This document shows, piece after piece, positions 1 to 11,330 of a stretch of DNA of 64,000 nt (positions within the stretch are counted from its first letter, which is position 1; each line of letters opens with the position of its first letter). The DNA lies in the NCBI GenBank assembly GCA_017562135.1, contig QEYB01000190.1, positions 62,001 to 126,000 of the forward strand, given 5' to 3'. The DNA is from Dipylidium caninum (lineage: Eukaryota > Platyhelminthes > Cestoda > Cyclophyllidea > Dipylidiidae). Both the position numbers and the translations under genes were made by a program. The notes below the pieces were generated by a model, which did no database searches, had not been told where the DNA came from, and saw nothing but the letters and a program-made list of their open reading frames with translations.

Positions 1-744
1 TGACTCTTCTCACCCATTCCAAACATTCATGCTTCTCCTGCCTTTCTGATATTGCATTTGTTCTTTCATGGAGCATTTTCTTAATGGAGGAATATTCATT
101 TTTCACCTCCACTTTGCACTCAGTTCTTTCGCTTGCCTGAGCAGCCACTTTGGACGTGAAATTAGAACGTTTCCAGATGGTCATGATGGGTAGTTTGGAT
201 AAGCCCAAAGATTTCTTTGTTGGGATAAGCGATCCATCCCATGTTCGACACTCTTCTCCCGCTTGGACAGTCGTTTCTTGGATGGTGATAAGGCCAGGTG
301 ACACCTCTGTGTAAGCTTTATTCTTCACATGGTTATGAGGATTATCGAGGTTATGGAAGTCGCCAGTAGATTCCATTCTCCTTCGCACGAGACGCTTCGG
401 TATCACTTGCGTGCTTTTTCGACATAGTCCCAACAATTCGCCTTCACTTTCACATTTCCGGGAATATTTTGCTCACCTGACATTTCATTAGGGACGCCTT
501 CTAAGAAAATGGATGACTCGGGGAAGGTCAACGCTTCAGGCACTGGGGACAGATCTGTTGTCAAGAGACAATGGACAACACCAGCACCATCGCGTTGAAT
601 CATATACATTATATCCTTGCCCTTTGTACGGTCTAGTTTAATGGATTCATCAATCACGGCCTGAAATGAAGGAGACGCAACCATTACCCCATCGCCGATA
701 TCATGACGCCTCCTCTTCCACCTCATCAACGGTCTCCTCCTCAC
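1..744 (-). pseudogene. Family 1 gene fragment (unrecognised), cut by window edge
   Basis: I do not recognise this gene. Two open blocks lie on the minus strand. Block one (744-403) contains SFQAVIDESIKL, then DGAGVVHCLLTTDLSP and SSIFLEGVPNEM, and stops after EKARK. Block two overlaps it in another frame (about 440 to 1) and reads RKSTQVIPKRLVRRRMES, then LPIMTIWKRSNFTSKV and SERTECKVEVKN, and ends in a Lys/Glu-rich, coiled-coil-like stretch (SSIKKMLHERTNAISERQ) that runs off the window. Joining the blocks needs a one-base shift near 430, so the copy is either broken or has an unseen small intron. The evidence that it was coding is comparative: the same blocks recur at 27.2, 30.0-31.1 and 52.5-53.0 kb with better protein than DNA agreement. 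The function is unknown. Confidence 0.5.
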
Positions 745-2690
745 TTCGCCTCGCCCTCTATCGCCCGGGGCAAGTCATAAATTCTCGTTTGTTAGGTGAC
801 AACGAAGTCGAAGAGGCAGTTTGCACTGAGAATGTGGTCGTCTCACAGCCGTGAGTTTGTGCGAGGGCCAATTGACAGACGTGGCATATGACATCGCCAA
901 CAGTTAGCCAAATTGGAGCTTGCATTGCTGGATTTTTGTACAGATGTTGGTGTGATTTAGTGTCACTCCTGCGTGTACTGTGCTCATCGTGATCATGGTT
1001 ATAGCACGGTTTTCCGCAGCGACCTCAGAATCCCGCACTTAACTCCTCTCCGAAAGCGGTTTTGTTCGTCATGAGTAAAGTGGTCTGCGTATTGGCAACA
1101 AAGGCAGCGTGTAATCGAGCTACGTAGTGGGAGTGTGGACGCAATCGCATTGTCGAATCTGTGCTCGAGTTGGAGAAAGGGAGATGTAGGAAGCGGGATG
1201 TCGGTGCAGCCGGGGGATGTTTGGTTCAAATGCTTAAAATGGTGCAATGATGAAAGCGAAAGTCGAGTATATTCGAGCTGCATATAGGTTGCTTAGGCGG
1301 AATCGCAATGTTCACTTCCCAAGCGCAGAGCGACGATAATTTTCTTTGGTCTATGACGGTCACCTTGATTGGGTCAAACTGTCACTCCCATGAGCTGGCA
1401 ATTTAAAGTTCCTCAGAGAAATAGCTCGAACTTACGGCAATTTGACCTATTTTTCCCCATGTGACCTCACAGTGAACCACATCAGGCTGAGAAATAGTTG
1501 ACGTGTTCTTGGTGGTTGGTCTTTCCGCGAAGAAGCAACTCCAGCTCTCCATACGATGTCTCTCGGATAGGCTATCCACCTGCAATCTACCTAACCATTT
1601 TCAGGCCAGAGTTTTGCGACGATGTAAACGATGGCGGTATTTGCATGCAAAAGGTCTCTCTAGTTGTAGGTAAATATTCTGCTGTATCAACACCAACACC
1701 AGGAAAAGCGTTAAACTCAACGCATACTAGCAAAAGAGCAGTGAGAGCAGCAGACTGACTAGTTGAGAGCGCTATTCCCCAAATGTCTCCAACATAGGGA
1801 CATTGGCAAGGGGGAAACTTACCAATTTTTATTTATTTCACCCTAAAAACCCCTCCTTCATTGGCCCAATTCATCTGCTATTCTGATCAGCAGGAAACGT
1901 CATTATTACGCTGTCGTCGCTCATCTTCCTCTCTCTCTCCCCCCCACCTCTACTCTCAGATGACCAGAAGGCAACTCTGACAAGTGAAACTCTGCCTACC
2001 TCGTGCCAGCGTGATGTGAGCAATGACAACCCTGTCAGTCGTGAATCACGCGACATCAACCGATCTCTTAATATGTTCGTATTTTAAATCGCCTCGGCGC
2101 ATACCTTAACTGCCGACTTCTCGACATGTTGACTGCCTACGCCTGCCTACGAGTTGGTGTGCAATTGCTCTTAACATTCCTCACCACCCTGACTCCACTG
2201 GTTGCCCCACTAGGCTGCATGTGCGCATCTCTGCTGTCTACATTTCCAAGGGCCTCACAGCAGAAGCCAATCCTACTGCAGCACCAACTTAATACGGAAG
2301 AAGTGACGCGTGAATTCGCATCCCTTCAAGTAGTCCTAGCACCCAAACCAACCTAGCGCCCTTCGTCAGTAAGAAGGTAGCAGTCATCGTCGGCGTCTTG
2401 GTTCGAGGAGAACACACTTCTCCCCATGAAATGGACAGGCGGCCAAGGGCATGGAAGGGGGCGAGAGTATGGAATGAGGAGTCGGCTTGTAGGCTTCATG
2501 CCGACGCAATGGAGAGGCTTGATATCAGTCATCCCGGGTGAAATGATTGGCGTCGCTGTCCGTTATTCAATCATCGGTAGGACCTTGACCAAACGAGGAG
2601 ACAATCACACGCACACACACTTCCACACGAGCGGTTATGAGATGTGAAATGAACGTATTTGTTTTATTATCCCGGTCTTTACAGCAGCAA
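745..2690. other. No gene seen
   Basis: Only short, unconserved open frames are present. I see no histone-like, splice-paired or repeat structure here, apart from a short pyrimidine run near 1925-1950. Confidence 0.5.
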
Positions 2691-2739
2691 GCGCAGAGTA
2701 GCAAGAGGCAATGGGCAAGAGATGGATAACATCTTGAGT

Positions 2740-3690
2740 GTATCGAAAAGGAAACTTAATTGGAAATAGGAGAGAAAGGATAGTCTGAAGAGGAGGTAGA
2801 AACAGAGATGATCTCAGACGTGGAAGTGGAGGCGGGGACGGTGATGGTGACGGAGAGGAAGGAGGAAGACACGTGGGAGAGAGGAAGAGACAGAAGAGGA
2901 ATAAGCACAAAGAATCGTTACCGGAGGTAGAATGTGAAATAGAAAACGCAACTAAGTCCACGTGATCAAGAGATACAGAAGCAGGAGAAGGAGAGGACGC
3001 ATTACAATTGAAAGCATTGATGTGGGAAGAGGATTCTGAAACAGAAGGCCTGTGAGTCCGTTGAAGGAGCACTTAAACGCATCCATGAGTATTCACACCG
3101 CCTAAAAATTTACGTAGTCCTTTCGAGATGTATGTTCCAATGGTTTTTAATGAGCGACCTTTGACTAAAGAGGATGTGGCCTTCTCCTCTACACAGTTGC
3201 CAATCGAACGCGTAGCAGAGAGGAGACGCCGTCAACGAAACCATCCACAGGTAAATCTGTCCACCATTGGTGGACATTTCTATTGGAAGATGAGTCTGAA
3301 GATGATGACTCTGAGACCTTAGAAAAAGCACTCAAACGAATTCGTGAGTGTCTACACCTTCTTAAGATCGGCGTAGTCCTCCCTCCCTTACTAGTGTAGC
3401 ACAATAGTTTTTTAGTGATCTTTGACTGAAAACGTGTCTTCTCTGCATAGTTAACCAACCGAAAGCGTTACAAAGAGGCAACGCCACCGACGAAACCGTC
3501 TATAAAAACATCTGTAAGCGACCAGTGTACATTGTATTTATCCACTGGTGGAAGTTGGAGTCGAATTCTAGGGCCTTGAAGCTCAATAACCTTTCCCATT
3601 TCGCAGTGGAAACGAAGAATCACAAACCTATTTTGTTGCTTCTGGATGAAGAGGTAAATGACGTGAGTGGATGATATAAATCGGTGAGAC
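2740..3690 (+). pseudogene. Family 3 acidic-protein gene remnant with duplicated exon pair
   Basis: This is a decayed plus-strand copy of an unrecognised multi-exon gene. Positions 2750-2950 read EEVETEMISDVEVEAG and then ERKEEDTWERGRD, matching the minus-strand block at 11.2-10.95 kb (EEAETEMEADMKAEAE). An acidic exon at about 2970-3060 (GEDALQLKALMWEEDSE) is followed after about 130 bases by a basic exon at 3197-3250 (IERVAERRRRQR). The pair is then repeated: acidic LLEDESEDDDSETLEKALKR before a GTGAG donor at about 3344, and a second basic block after a CATAG acceptor at 3450. The end (3545-3665) matches VEVGIKFLALERDN at 26.84 kb but has stops and a frameshift. Several in-frame stops make it a pseudogene. 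Confidence 0.5.
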
Positions 3691-6600
3691 CTAGAGGTGG
3701 AAGCACACCGGAGGTTGATGAGCAGAGGATTCGGCGAATCGCGGAGTCGGGCGAGGAAATGAGTTATGCAGAACTTTAGAGGGCGCAGGTGGACACATGC
3801 AATGTGAGTGGAGAGGTGAATTCAGCCTGTATTCATTGTCGTAGGATGACGAGTATTTCTTGCTCGCATATTGTTAACAGTGGATAGAGGAGCGGACGAA
3901 TGCGAATGCTTGTTGGTGAATGCTCTTTGAGCAAAGACCGTCCCCGGCTAGAATGCAGCTTTCTCCAAAAATAACGATCGTCAACGACGGTGGTTTTCTG
4001 TAAGGATATTAGAGAGCGACTATTCTCTTTGCGAATGGACGGAAACTATAAGGTCGATGAGTAGCCCAACACGCCAACAGCCCAACACCACAACAGACCA
4101 TCAGTCCAGGAAGCCATGCAAGAATGGCTGCAAGAATGCAGGTGTATGAATGCCCCCGAGAATTCTCAAGCACGTGCTGTGAGTGGCACTTCCACTACTG
4201 AGAAGAGGACGCATTCCCGGCGACGTCTACGCATTTAGGGGTTGGTTCTCAGACGATTTTCAGAAAGTTTAGTGCCTCACACCCCGGCGGTGGTGATAAG
4301 CCCATCGGCCTGGACGACTGACTCTTCACTGCAATAGCCATGAAACATGAGAATAAGATAAGGCCGAGCAAAAGACCGGCAATCGAGGCAACTTATCGGG
4401 AAGAGTGCTACCGTCCACTTGCGCGGTCTACTTTCGTAGACTCCGTTTGACTCCGAAGTGCCTGAGAATGTCGCCCCATTCGCCCGAAGGCCAATGCGAC
4501 GAAGCAATTTCTACCGCCCTTCATTTGATTCGCAAGCAAGCAAGCTGAGGAAAGCAAGGGTCAAGTTCGCAAATTAACTTTGTGTACGAGGAAAGGCGTC
4601 AACAAATTAAAATTCAATCGATACCACAGCTTACAACCGATTATGGCCGCGTGAGTAATTCTTCATGCCATTGTTGGCAGCGCTCCGTGAGTGGACGCGT
4701 TCAGGCAGTTGTGAAGGTTAAATTAAAGTGTCTGCATGTCTGACAAGCTGAAGGGGAAAGGTGGGAGTCAGCACCGTTTAACCGTAAGCCTGCAGCCAAG
4801 CATTAGAGCATACAACGATTATGAGCAAGTGACTCCCTTATCTCCTCTACCTTCTGACTGCATCTCGCCCCCATCCTCATAGGAAATGGCCTTCGCTTTT
4901 CTAAGTCCCTTTTCACGCGTCACATACCAAAAAGACTGCAGCCATCTGCTTCGCCCACCTTTCGCCTGAAAAGCGGCCACCTTCTACTCGCCCATGTCCA
5001 CAGTCCCCTTTCCTCACACAATCCTGTATCCATTTCTTTATCGTCTATGAATAAAGGAAGCGGAGTACTGCAGCTTCATTAACAGCAGGTTGGACGCACT
5101 CAGTAACTCATCAAATGGTAATGCATCAGTGAACCATGGCTTTCTATGTGTCCACCCCGACAATCACTTATCACCAGGCTGATGGAGGAGTTTTGATGAG
5201 TTAGTTGCGCAACTTGCTCCCCACTACTCACTCCACCTTCTCATCAAGTAGCGCTCAAGTGTCACTCACGTCGACTCTAACGTAGTCTGCAGCAACTGCT
5301 GCTGCTGCTGAATGTCCGCTATAATACATCTTCAAACAAAGTGCCCCAACCTACCAATGTGCAAATCGACGAACGTCGAATACTATCCTCCAAGTATTCA
5401 CGCAATTCAGTTCAGGTTAGTGCTTCAGGTCTTAAAAATGGTCATAATGAGTTAAGTACCCTCATTACAGACGTCAACCCGGCCTCCAACATAACTTGTC
5501 ATGTCAACAAATTCGACCGTAGACATGACCGTTAACATGACTTTTTAACATTCGGCCGCTTCCCTTACCACGTTTCCTTACACCTCAGCTCACACCCCTT
5601 ACACCTCTCTCACCCCTCTTCCTTCTCTCTCACTAATATTTCTATCCCACTCTCCCCCCTCTTCGGTTATCAAAGTGCTTCTCAACGCCATCATCGCTCA
5701 CTCCCTACAAACTTACTCCTCCACTATCTTCCACAACCGCTTTCCCGCAATTGGCGCAGTGCCTCAATTCCCCGGCTCCATGCTCGTTCCCTATTCCCTC
5801 CTCTCAAATTTGGGAATTTCAGAACAAGGACCAAAATGGTATATGTGGGAATAAGTTAAAGAGGGACCAGGGCGTGTATATTACACCGCCTACTATATTT
5901 CCTTATGCAATTAACTCTCCGAGGAAGGGGCGGGGTAGCGCCTAAATAAACATCTAATTTAGCGAACGATGGGCGATACCTAATTAGTCCCTACATTGTA
6001 ACTCATCCTTACTCATCCACTTCATCCTTTGGCCTTTCCTCCTTTAGGCTATTTCAAGTCTCCTCCTATCTCGTGGCGTGGATTGGTGTTGTCTTGTGCT
6101 TGCGATTTGCTTATTTTCTCAATTTGTCTTCTCGCATGTTTTCCCCTCCACTCCCACTTACACTTCCACTTCCCCTGTCTCCTACTCCTCTCTCCTCTGT
6201 GCTGCTCTACACTCTGCAGCACGAGTTTTCTCGGCAATTGACAGCAACGTAGGTGCTGTAGGCAATACGAGGCCAGCAGGGAAAAGGAGTCAAGGGGAGA
6301 TGAGAGAGGCGAGAGGAGAGGAGAGGACAGGAGAGTAGAGTAGAGGAGAAAGAAATGCAATTTCATCGTGACTATCTTTGCGAGGAGCAGTTTTTGTCGT
6401 TTACAACGAATTGCACGTGTTCTATCCTGCTTTCATCGGTGCAAAACCCGAGCAGAATTGTCTGAAATCCGAAAGTTGCTGATGCGTAAGCCAAGTGATG
6501 CTCTAATGCGTCTTTCGTGTTAATAGCTTTTGTCCTCTTTTTTCTGTGAGTAATTGTTCATTAGTCGTTTTCATGACTTCACAAATCATACTTGACGTAA

Positions 6601-7544
6601 GGTTATTTCGTATTTTGAAAAGGTTAACTTATGTCAGAGGCATTTTTTGTTTCTCTTATGGCTTCTATTTAGTATTGTAGTCCTGTTGAAGTGGCTGTTC
6701 GATTGCGGTGTTGACATGAGTTGTCTTCGGTGGCTGCTGCACTTGCGGCGTTCATTTGCTGTTTGATAATGTGCTTCTTACTCTCTACTTTTAGTCTTCC
6801 TTCAACTCTACTATCTCCGTCATGAAACAAAGAATCCTCTTTTAATACGTGAGGACGTAAGGTGTCCATCTTCATAACATGTGTTTTCGTACTGATTTTG
6901 TATTATTTCATTTCCATGCTAGATTGCCTTCGGTCCATTTTGAGGCTACAAGCGCAGATTGTGTATATTGTAATGGTTATGTCACGAAGGCATGGTTGGG
7001 GCTGTTAGGGGCATCTCTTGTTGCTAGTCCATTTTTAATACAATCATATATTGCCTGTTAGTGTAGAGGGTTGGATTTGCTTGCCTGCTATTATTGAATC
7101 TGATTTTAGGCGCTGGTTGGCGTTTTGGGACTAGGTCATATGGGCGCCGCTTTTCTTGGATTCTCCCTTAGTGAATGATTTTCTTTGTTTTGGCATTTGG
7201 CTAGTAGCATTCATTTGTGGGTAACGTCTGTTCAATCTGTTTGGGATAGGGTTTGAACGTGATATGTGAGGGCGTACCCAGAAAGGAGTCATGAGTGAGA
7301 ATGAAGGATGTCAACCGAAAAGGTTATAGGTCGGTCATGGTGAGGAACATCAAGTGCTAGAAGCCACGTCATAGTTGTCCGATGCTCCTGAGGTTCCATG
7401 GGGCCGGGTAGCGCATATGTAGACATGCATGTATACGTGCACGCAGTAGAGGCTCTTCGCGATAATAGCAAGCATGGAAAGGGCATTTGTGGATAAACTC
7501 GCTTTGAAGAAGGCTGGAATGAGATAGGCAGTTAGGTAGGTAGG
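3691..7544. other. No gene seen; simple repeats
   Basis: No convincing coding region is present. Positions 5295-5309 hold a short CTG run, 5570-5740 is strongly pyrimidine-rich on the plus strand, and 6285-6350 is a GAGAGG-type purine microsatellite. Confidence 0.45.
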
Positions 7545-9005
7545 TAGGTACGTAGGGAGAGTGAGAGAGAGGGAGGCAATGTTATAAGAGCGCGTTGCAG
7601 GTAGAATTGGCTATTTTAGCGGCAGGCGGACAAGCGGACAGGCAAGTAGCAGCATGTCATGTGGGGTTATTTGTTATATTTTAGGGGACAGATGATGACA
7701 GGCGTAGAAGAAGGGTGAAGTGAGAGAGGAAGGGAGGGAAGCAATATTAGATTAGAGTGTGGAAGGTAGAAGTGACTAATTGAGAGGAGGAGAGGCAAGC
7801 AGGCAGGCCAGCGGGTAGCGGCGTGGGCAAATTCTTAGAAATTGCGGGAATTGGTATTGGCTGAACCGGAGCGAATGTCTCGTGAGGAAGAAGTGTAAAA
7901 TGGACTTTTGTCTGTTGAAGTGAATTTCTGCATGAAATGGCATAGTTGAGGTAAGTATTTGACTTATGGATGGCATCGTGGAGCAGAAAGCACTCTCCTC
8001 AATAGGCATTCAAATGTCTGACACATTTGGCTAATTGGCAAAATCAAGAAAAACAGCATTCTTCTACTTGAGGAAGGATCGCCAGGCCGAGTTATTTATA
8101 ACGTAGATGCTATTATGAGCCTTATTTAGCCTTGAGACTAACTAATCGAAATCGCAAAAGGAGATGCTGAGTTAAGGGTTAGAAAGTCTATTTTCTCCTT
8201 CGCCTACGTGCACATCCGATTGAAGCCTCCTAGCGATGCATCCTTATCTATTCTTCTTCCATCGGGGAAGAACAGCAGCAGAGAGAGGAAATTGGTTCAT
8301 TCACTCGCTACTTCGTCTTTCGCTCCATGTTAATTAGCCTAAAGTGCTTGCCTTCTGGAGATATGAATATTGGGTAAGCGTAGTGAATGCTGACAAAGTT
8401 GTTCTGTTACGGTAGAAGAGCGCACATTTCGGAAATATGGTAGATAGGACGGCTTGCAGACTGCTTGCATGACGTGTACAAGAGAACGTGGACGAATTAC
8501 ATTGGTTGATGTGCATCAAAAGACACAGTTATGTAGACAAATAGAAGAATATAATGTTGGAATTTGAGGCATTGTAAGAAAGATATAGTGTGTAGAAGTG
8601 GGCATGTCGAGATTTGCGGAAGGGCGTAAGGGCGGAGTAAGTGAAGGAGGCAGTGTTAAAATGCAATAAAGGAGGTTTAATGGAATACTGCAGATGTGGG
8701 TGTCAGCGTGCGCAAACCCTTGTCACAAGTAATAGGTGGTAATTGGGAGAGAGTCGGCATAGAATGGATAAAAGACAATGCCTCTTGTTGAAGGACGGAG
8801 GGAAGGTGGTATTAAAATAGTGAGAAATTGAGGCAAATAGGGGAGAGGCGGGTAACAGTGTAGGCAATGCATTTTGTACAATAAGGATTTGGAAGAATTG
8901 ACATGGTGTTGAAGAAGGTTGAGGGAGAAGCAGTATCAAACAAGATTTGTGGGAGATAGAAGTGATTAGCAGTGGGGAGGCGGGTAACACCGTTGACAAA
9001 TCGTT
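7545..9005 (+). repeat. Degenerate tandem/dispersed short repeat (T family), five units
   Basis: A shared pattern recurs at about 7565-7660, 7730-7830, 8640-8690, 8805-8870 and 8920-9000. Each unit starts with a purine block followed by GGAGGCAATGTTA or a near variant (7570, 7738, 8647, 8811, 8927). About 40 bases later comes GGTAGAA followed by TGGCTA or TGACTA-like sequence (units 1, 2 and 5), and then an AGGCGGGTAAC-type end (8860, 8978; looser in units 1-2). The units are separated by 110-160 bases within the two clusters, with unrelated sequence at 7840-8630. No open frame follows the repeat. Confidence 0.45.
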
Positions 9006-10826
9006 GTTTTCAGGTTTAGACTGCCAATGACAATCTTCAGTTTCACTATACTTCATTTGCCATATTCCTAATCTCTTAATTGCAAAACGCCACGTTACAT
9101 GGCAAATACTTTAGGTAATTCTTTCGCACGTGCAACCAATATGGCACTAGACATGTCTTTTTTCCCTCAAGTTTTGACTACAGTCTAAATTTTTGTTTCT
9201 ATTTTGATATCAAATGAGAGAGCTTGTGGTATTTCCCGTGTCGCCATTCGTGTAAACAAAATCTTTCCAATGTCTGTTCACGAGCGAAAATTAAGAATCG
9301 CCTAATAAGCATTTAACTGAGGACCAAAAAGATCTCTAGATTGAAAAGAGGCAAATTTAACATTCGCGAAAGCAATGCCAGGCTAGACGATGATTTCCTT
9401 GCAATCTCTGGGATGTGTGTGTCACTTACCGTGACTCGATGTGGTGCAGACAACTGCGAAGGCACACTCCTTGTACGAATTACTGAATGAAAGCTTACAC
9501 TAACCCGCATAGTTTATCCTTCTAGGCCACCTTCCCGAGTGGTTTATTCTGACGTACAATTGTTGTATTTGTTTGAGAAGACAGTCGTCGGTGGATGCGA
9601 AGGGTTTTCTTCTGAGTGGGGGCACAAAAACGTTTCTCTCTCATCAGACTTTCCATTCGCGGAATGTCGGTTTCTCTCCACTTGGCTCACGACTTACTTG
9701 CTTTCCAAACCGTCTCTGACTGCTGTTTTTGTCCACGCTGCTGGGAGGCGAGGGGAGCGGAAGGGAAGGGAGTGCAGGGGGGAGAGAGAAAAAAAATTGC
9801 ACGAAGATAAGTATTCAAAGGAAGGTTGTAGAAGTCTTCATAGAGGAGTTGCCTACTAATAAATGGACAAAACGCAGTGCCAAAAAAGGGTTCAATCAAG
9901 CCGATCGTCTTCGAAGCTGGCTCCAGATAACTAATCTTAGCCTCTTTTCTAGCTGCCTATTTGCCCTTTACCAATTAACAACGGTGTTGCACATGCTTGA
10001 ATAGGTGATAGATGTTTGTAGCTTCACCGACAAGCAATTTCTGCGAGTGAGGTGTCTCTTGTGTGTCAGAATGTTGCACGAAAATGTCGAAACAGTGGCT
10101 GAATGAGTAAAGGGGAAACACTCATGGTGGAAAACTTGTGGAAGACTAAATTAGTGACGATAGGTTGCCACCATCAGGCAGTCCAATTGACGGGATGATA
10201 TAAGAAGATAGGATAGAGGCCGTAGATCTCGAGTGAAAAGGAGTGAGGAGGCGATGTGGGGACAGATGAGGCAAAGCGTTATTTACTTACCAGCTTCCAA
10301 TAGTTCGACTTGCGTCTCCCTCGCCACCTCCCTCCCTCTACACTTCGCGTCGAGTCAATGACATTGAGGCATAAACGTGAACCTACATTCTCTTTGAAGG
10401 AAAGCAGTGCCGAGAGGTGAATAGAATGAGCAAACGATATTTATAGACAGCGAATGCAGGTTGTACTATGAACCTCGCAGAATATTATCATCGCATGTTG
10501 CCCACATTTGACACAAATTAATAAAGAAATGATGCAGAAAATTTGTAATAGAGGAAGAAGGGGAATTATTTTGCATTTGATATGGCACGCCGATTTACAG
10601 AATAACTGGCGCAACTGTCAACAGATTGCAAAGCGCGCATATTCCATTTACAGAAGTCAGGGAAATGAACGATGTCCCGTGACAGGCGATGAGAGGAGCC
10701 ACGTGAGTGTGGAAATCTTTGTTTTGACAAGTCAATCGTAGGAATAGGGAATTGGGAGCGTTTTTTTCCCATTGAGGTCGATGAATGGTTTCTTTAGTCA
10801 AAGTACGTACGAGAAATGGAATAATG
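9006..10826. other. No gene seen
   Basis: Short open frames only. A purine block at 9745-9795 and a TAGGTAGG-type run just before this stretch (7530-7550) are low complexity. Confidence 0.45.
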
Positions 10827-11330
10827 TCAACGTGGAACGAGCGACTTTGAAGTTAGACGCTGAGAGGCGGACAACTGGTATAGGTGGGGTATTGTCTTTT
10901 GAGCATGTTGTCTGCAAACAGCCTTCGTGCCGTTTTTTCCCGATGAATATCCAGACAAGTTGTAATTCGTCCGCTTCTTTTGCTTCTGTTTCTCTACCTC
11001 TAATAATGATTCCTTTGTGTTTATTCCTCCTTCCCCTCTTCCTCCATCCCACTCGTCTTCCTGCTTCCTCTCCGCCTCCGCTTTCATGTCTGCTTCCATC
11101 TCTGTTTCCGCCTCCTCTTCCCAACCTCCCTCCACTTCCATTTCCAATTGCGTTGGCGTTTCTATTTTTGGCATTATTTTCATCTCCTCTTGAGCTTTGG
11201 CCTTCCACTTACCACTTTTCATCACGGTCTCTGCCAAGCATATTGACTCTGATTTGATCTCACCTTTCGCCCCAGTCTCCTTGGCCATTCCACTCTCATT
11301 CGCCAGTTTCGACGACACTTCCGGTTCCAC
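10827..11330 (-). pseudogene. Family 3 acidic exon, minus-strand copy
   Basis: This is an open minus-strand block of about 165 codons. The first ATG is about 14 codons in, and the frame before that has no ATG. The protein is very rich in Glu and Lys (WEEEAETEMEADMKAEAERK, then EDEWDGGRGEGG). A good donor (GTAAGT) lies inside the open frame at about 11213, after ETVMKS, so part of what reads open may be intron. The block matches 2750-3000 on the plus strand over more than 200 bases. After about 11000 the matching frame shifts (ETEAKEADELQL), as expected for either a further exon or decay. The product is unknown, and low-complexity acidic composition alone does not show function. Confidence 0.4.

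Noticed and set aside
10772..11257. 161-codon plus-strand frame, Leu/Pro/Ser-rich and membrane-like
   Set aside because: It is the antisense of the acidic family 3 block; a Glu/Lys-rich strand reads as Leu/Pro/Ser-rich on the other side.
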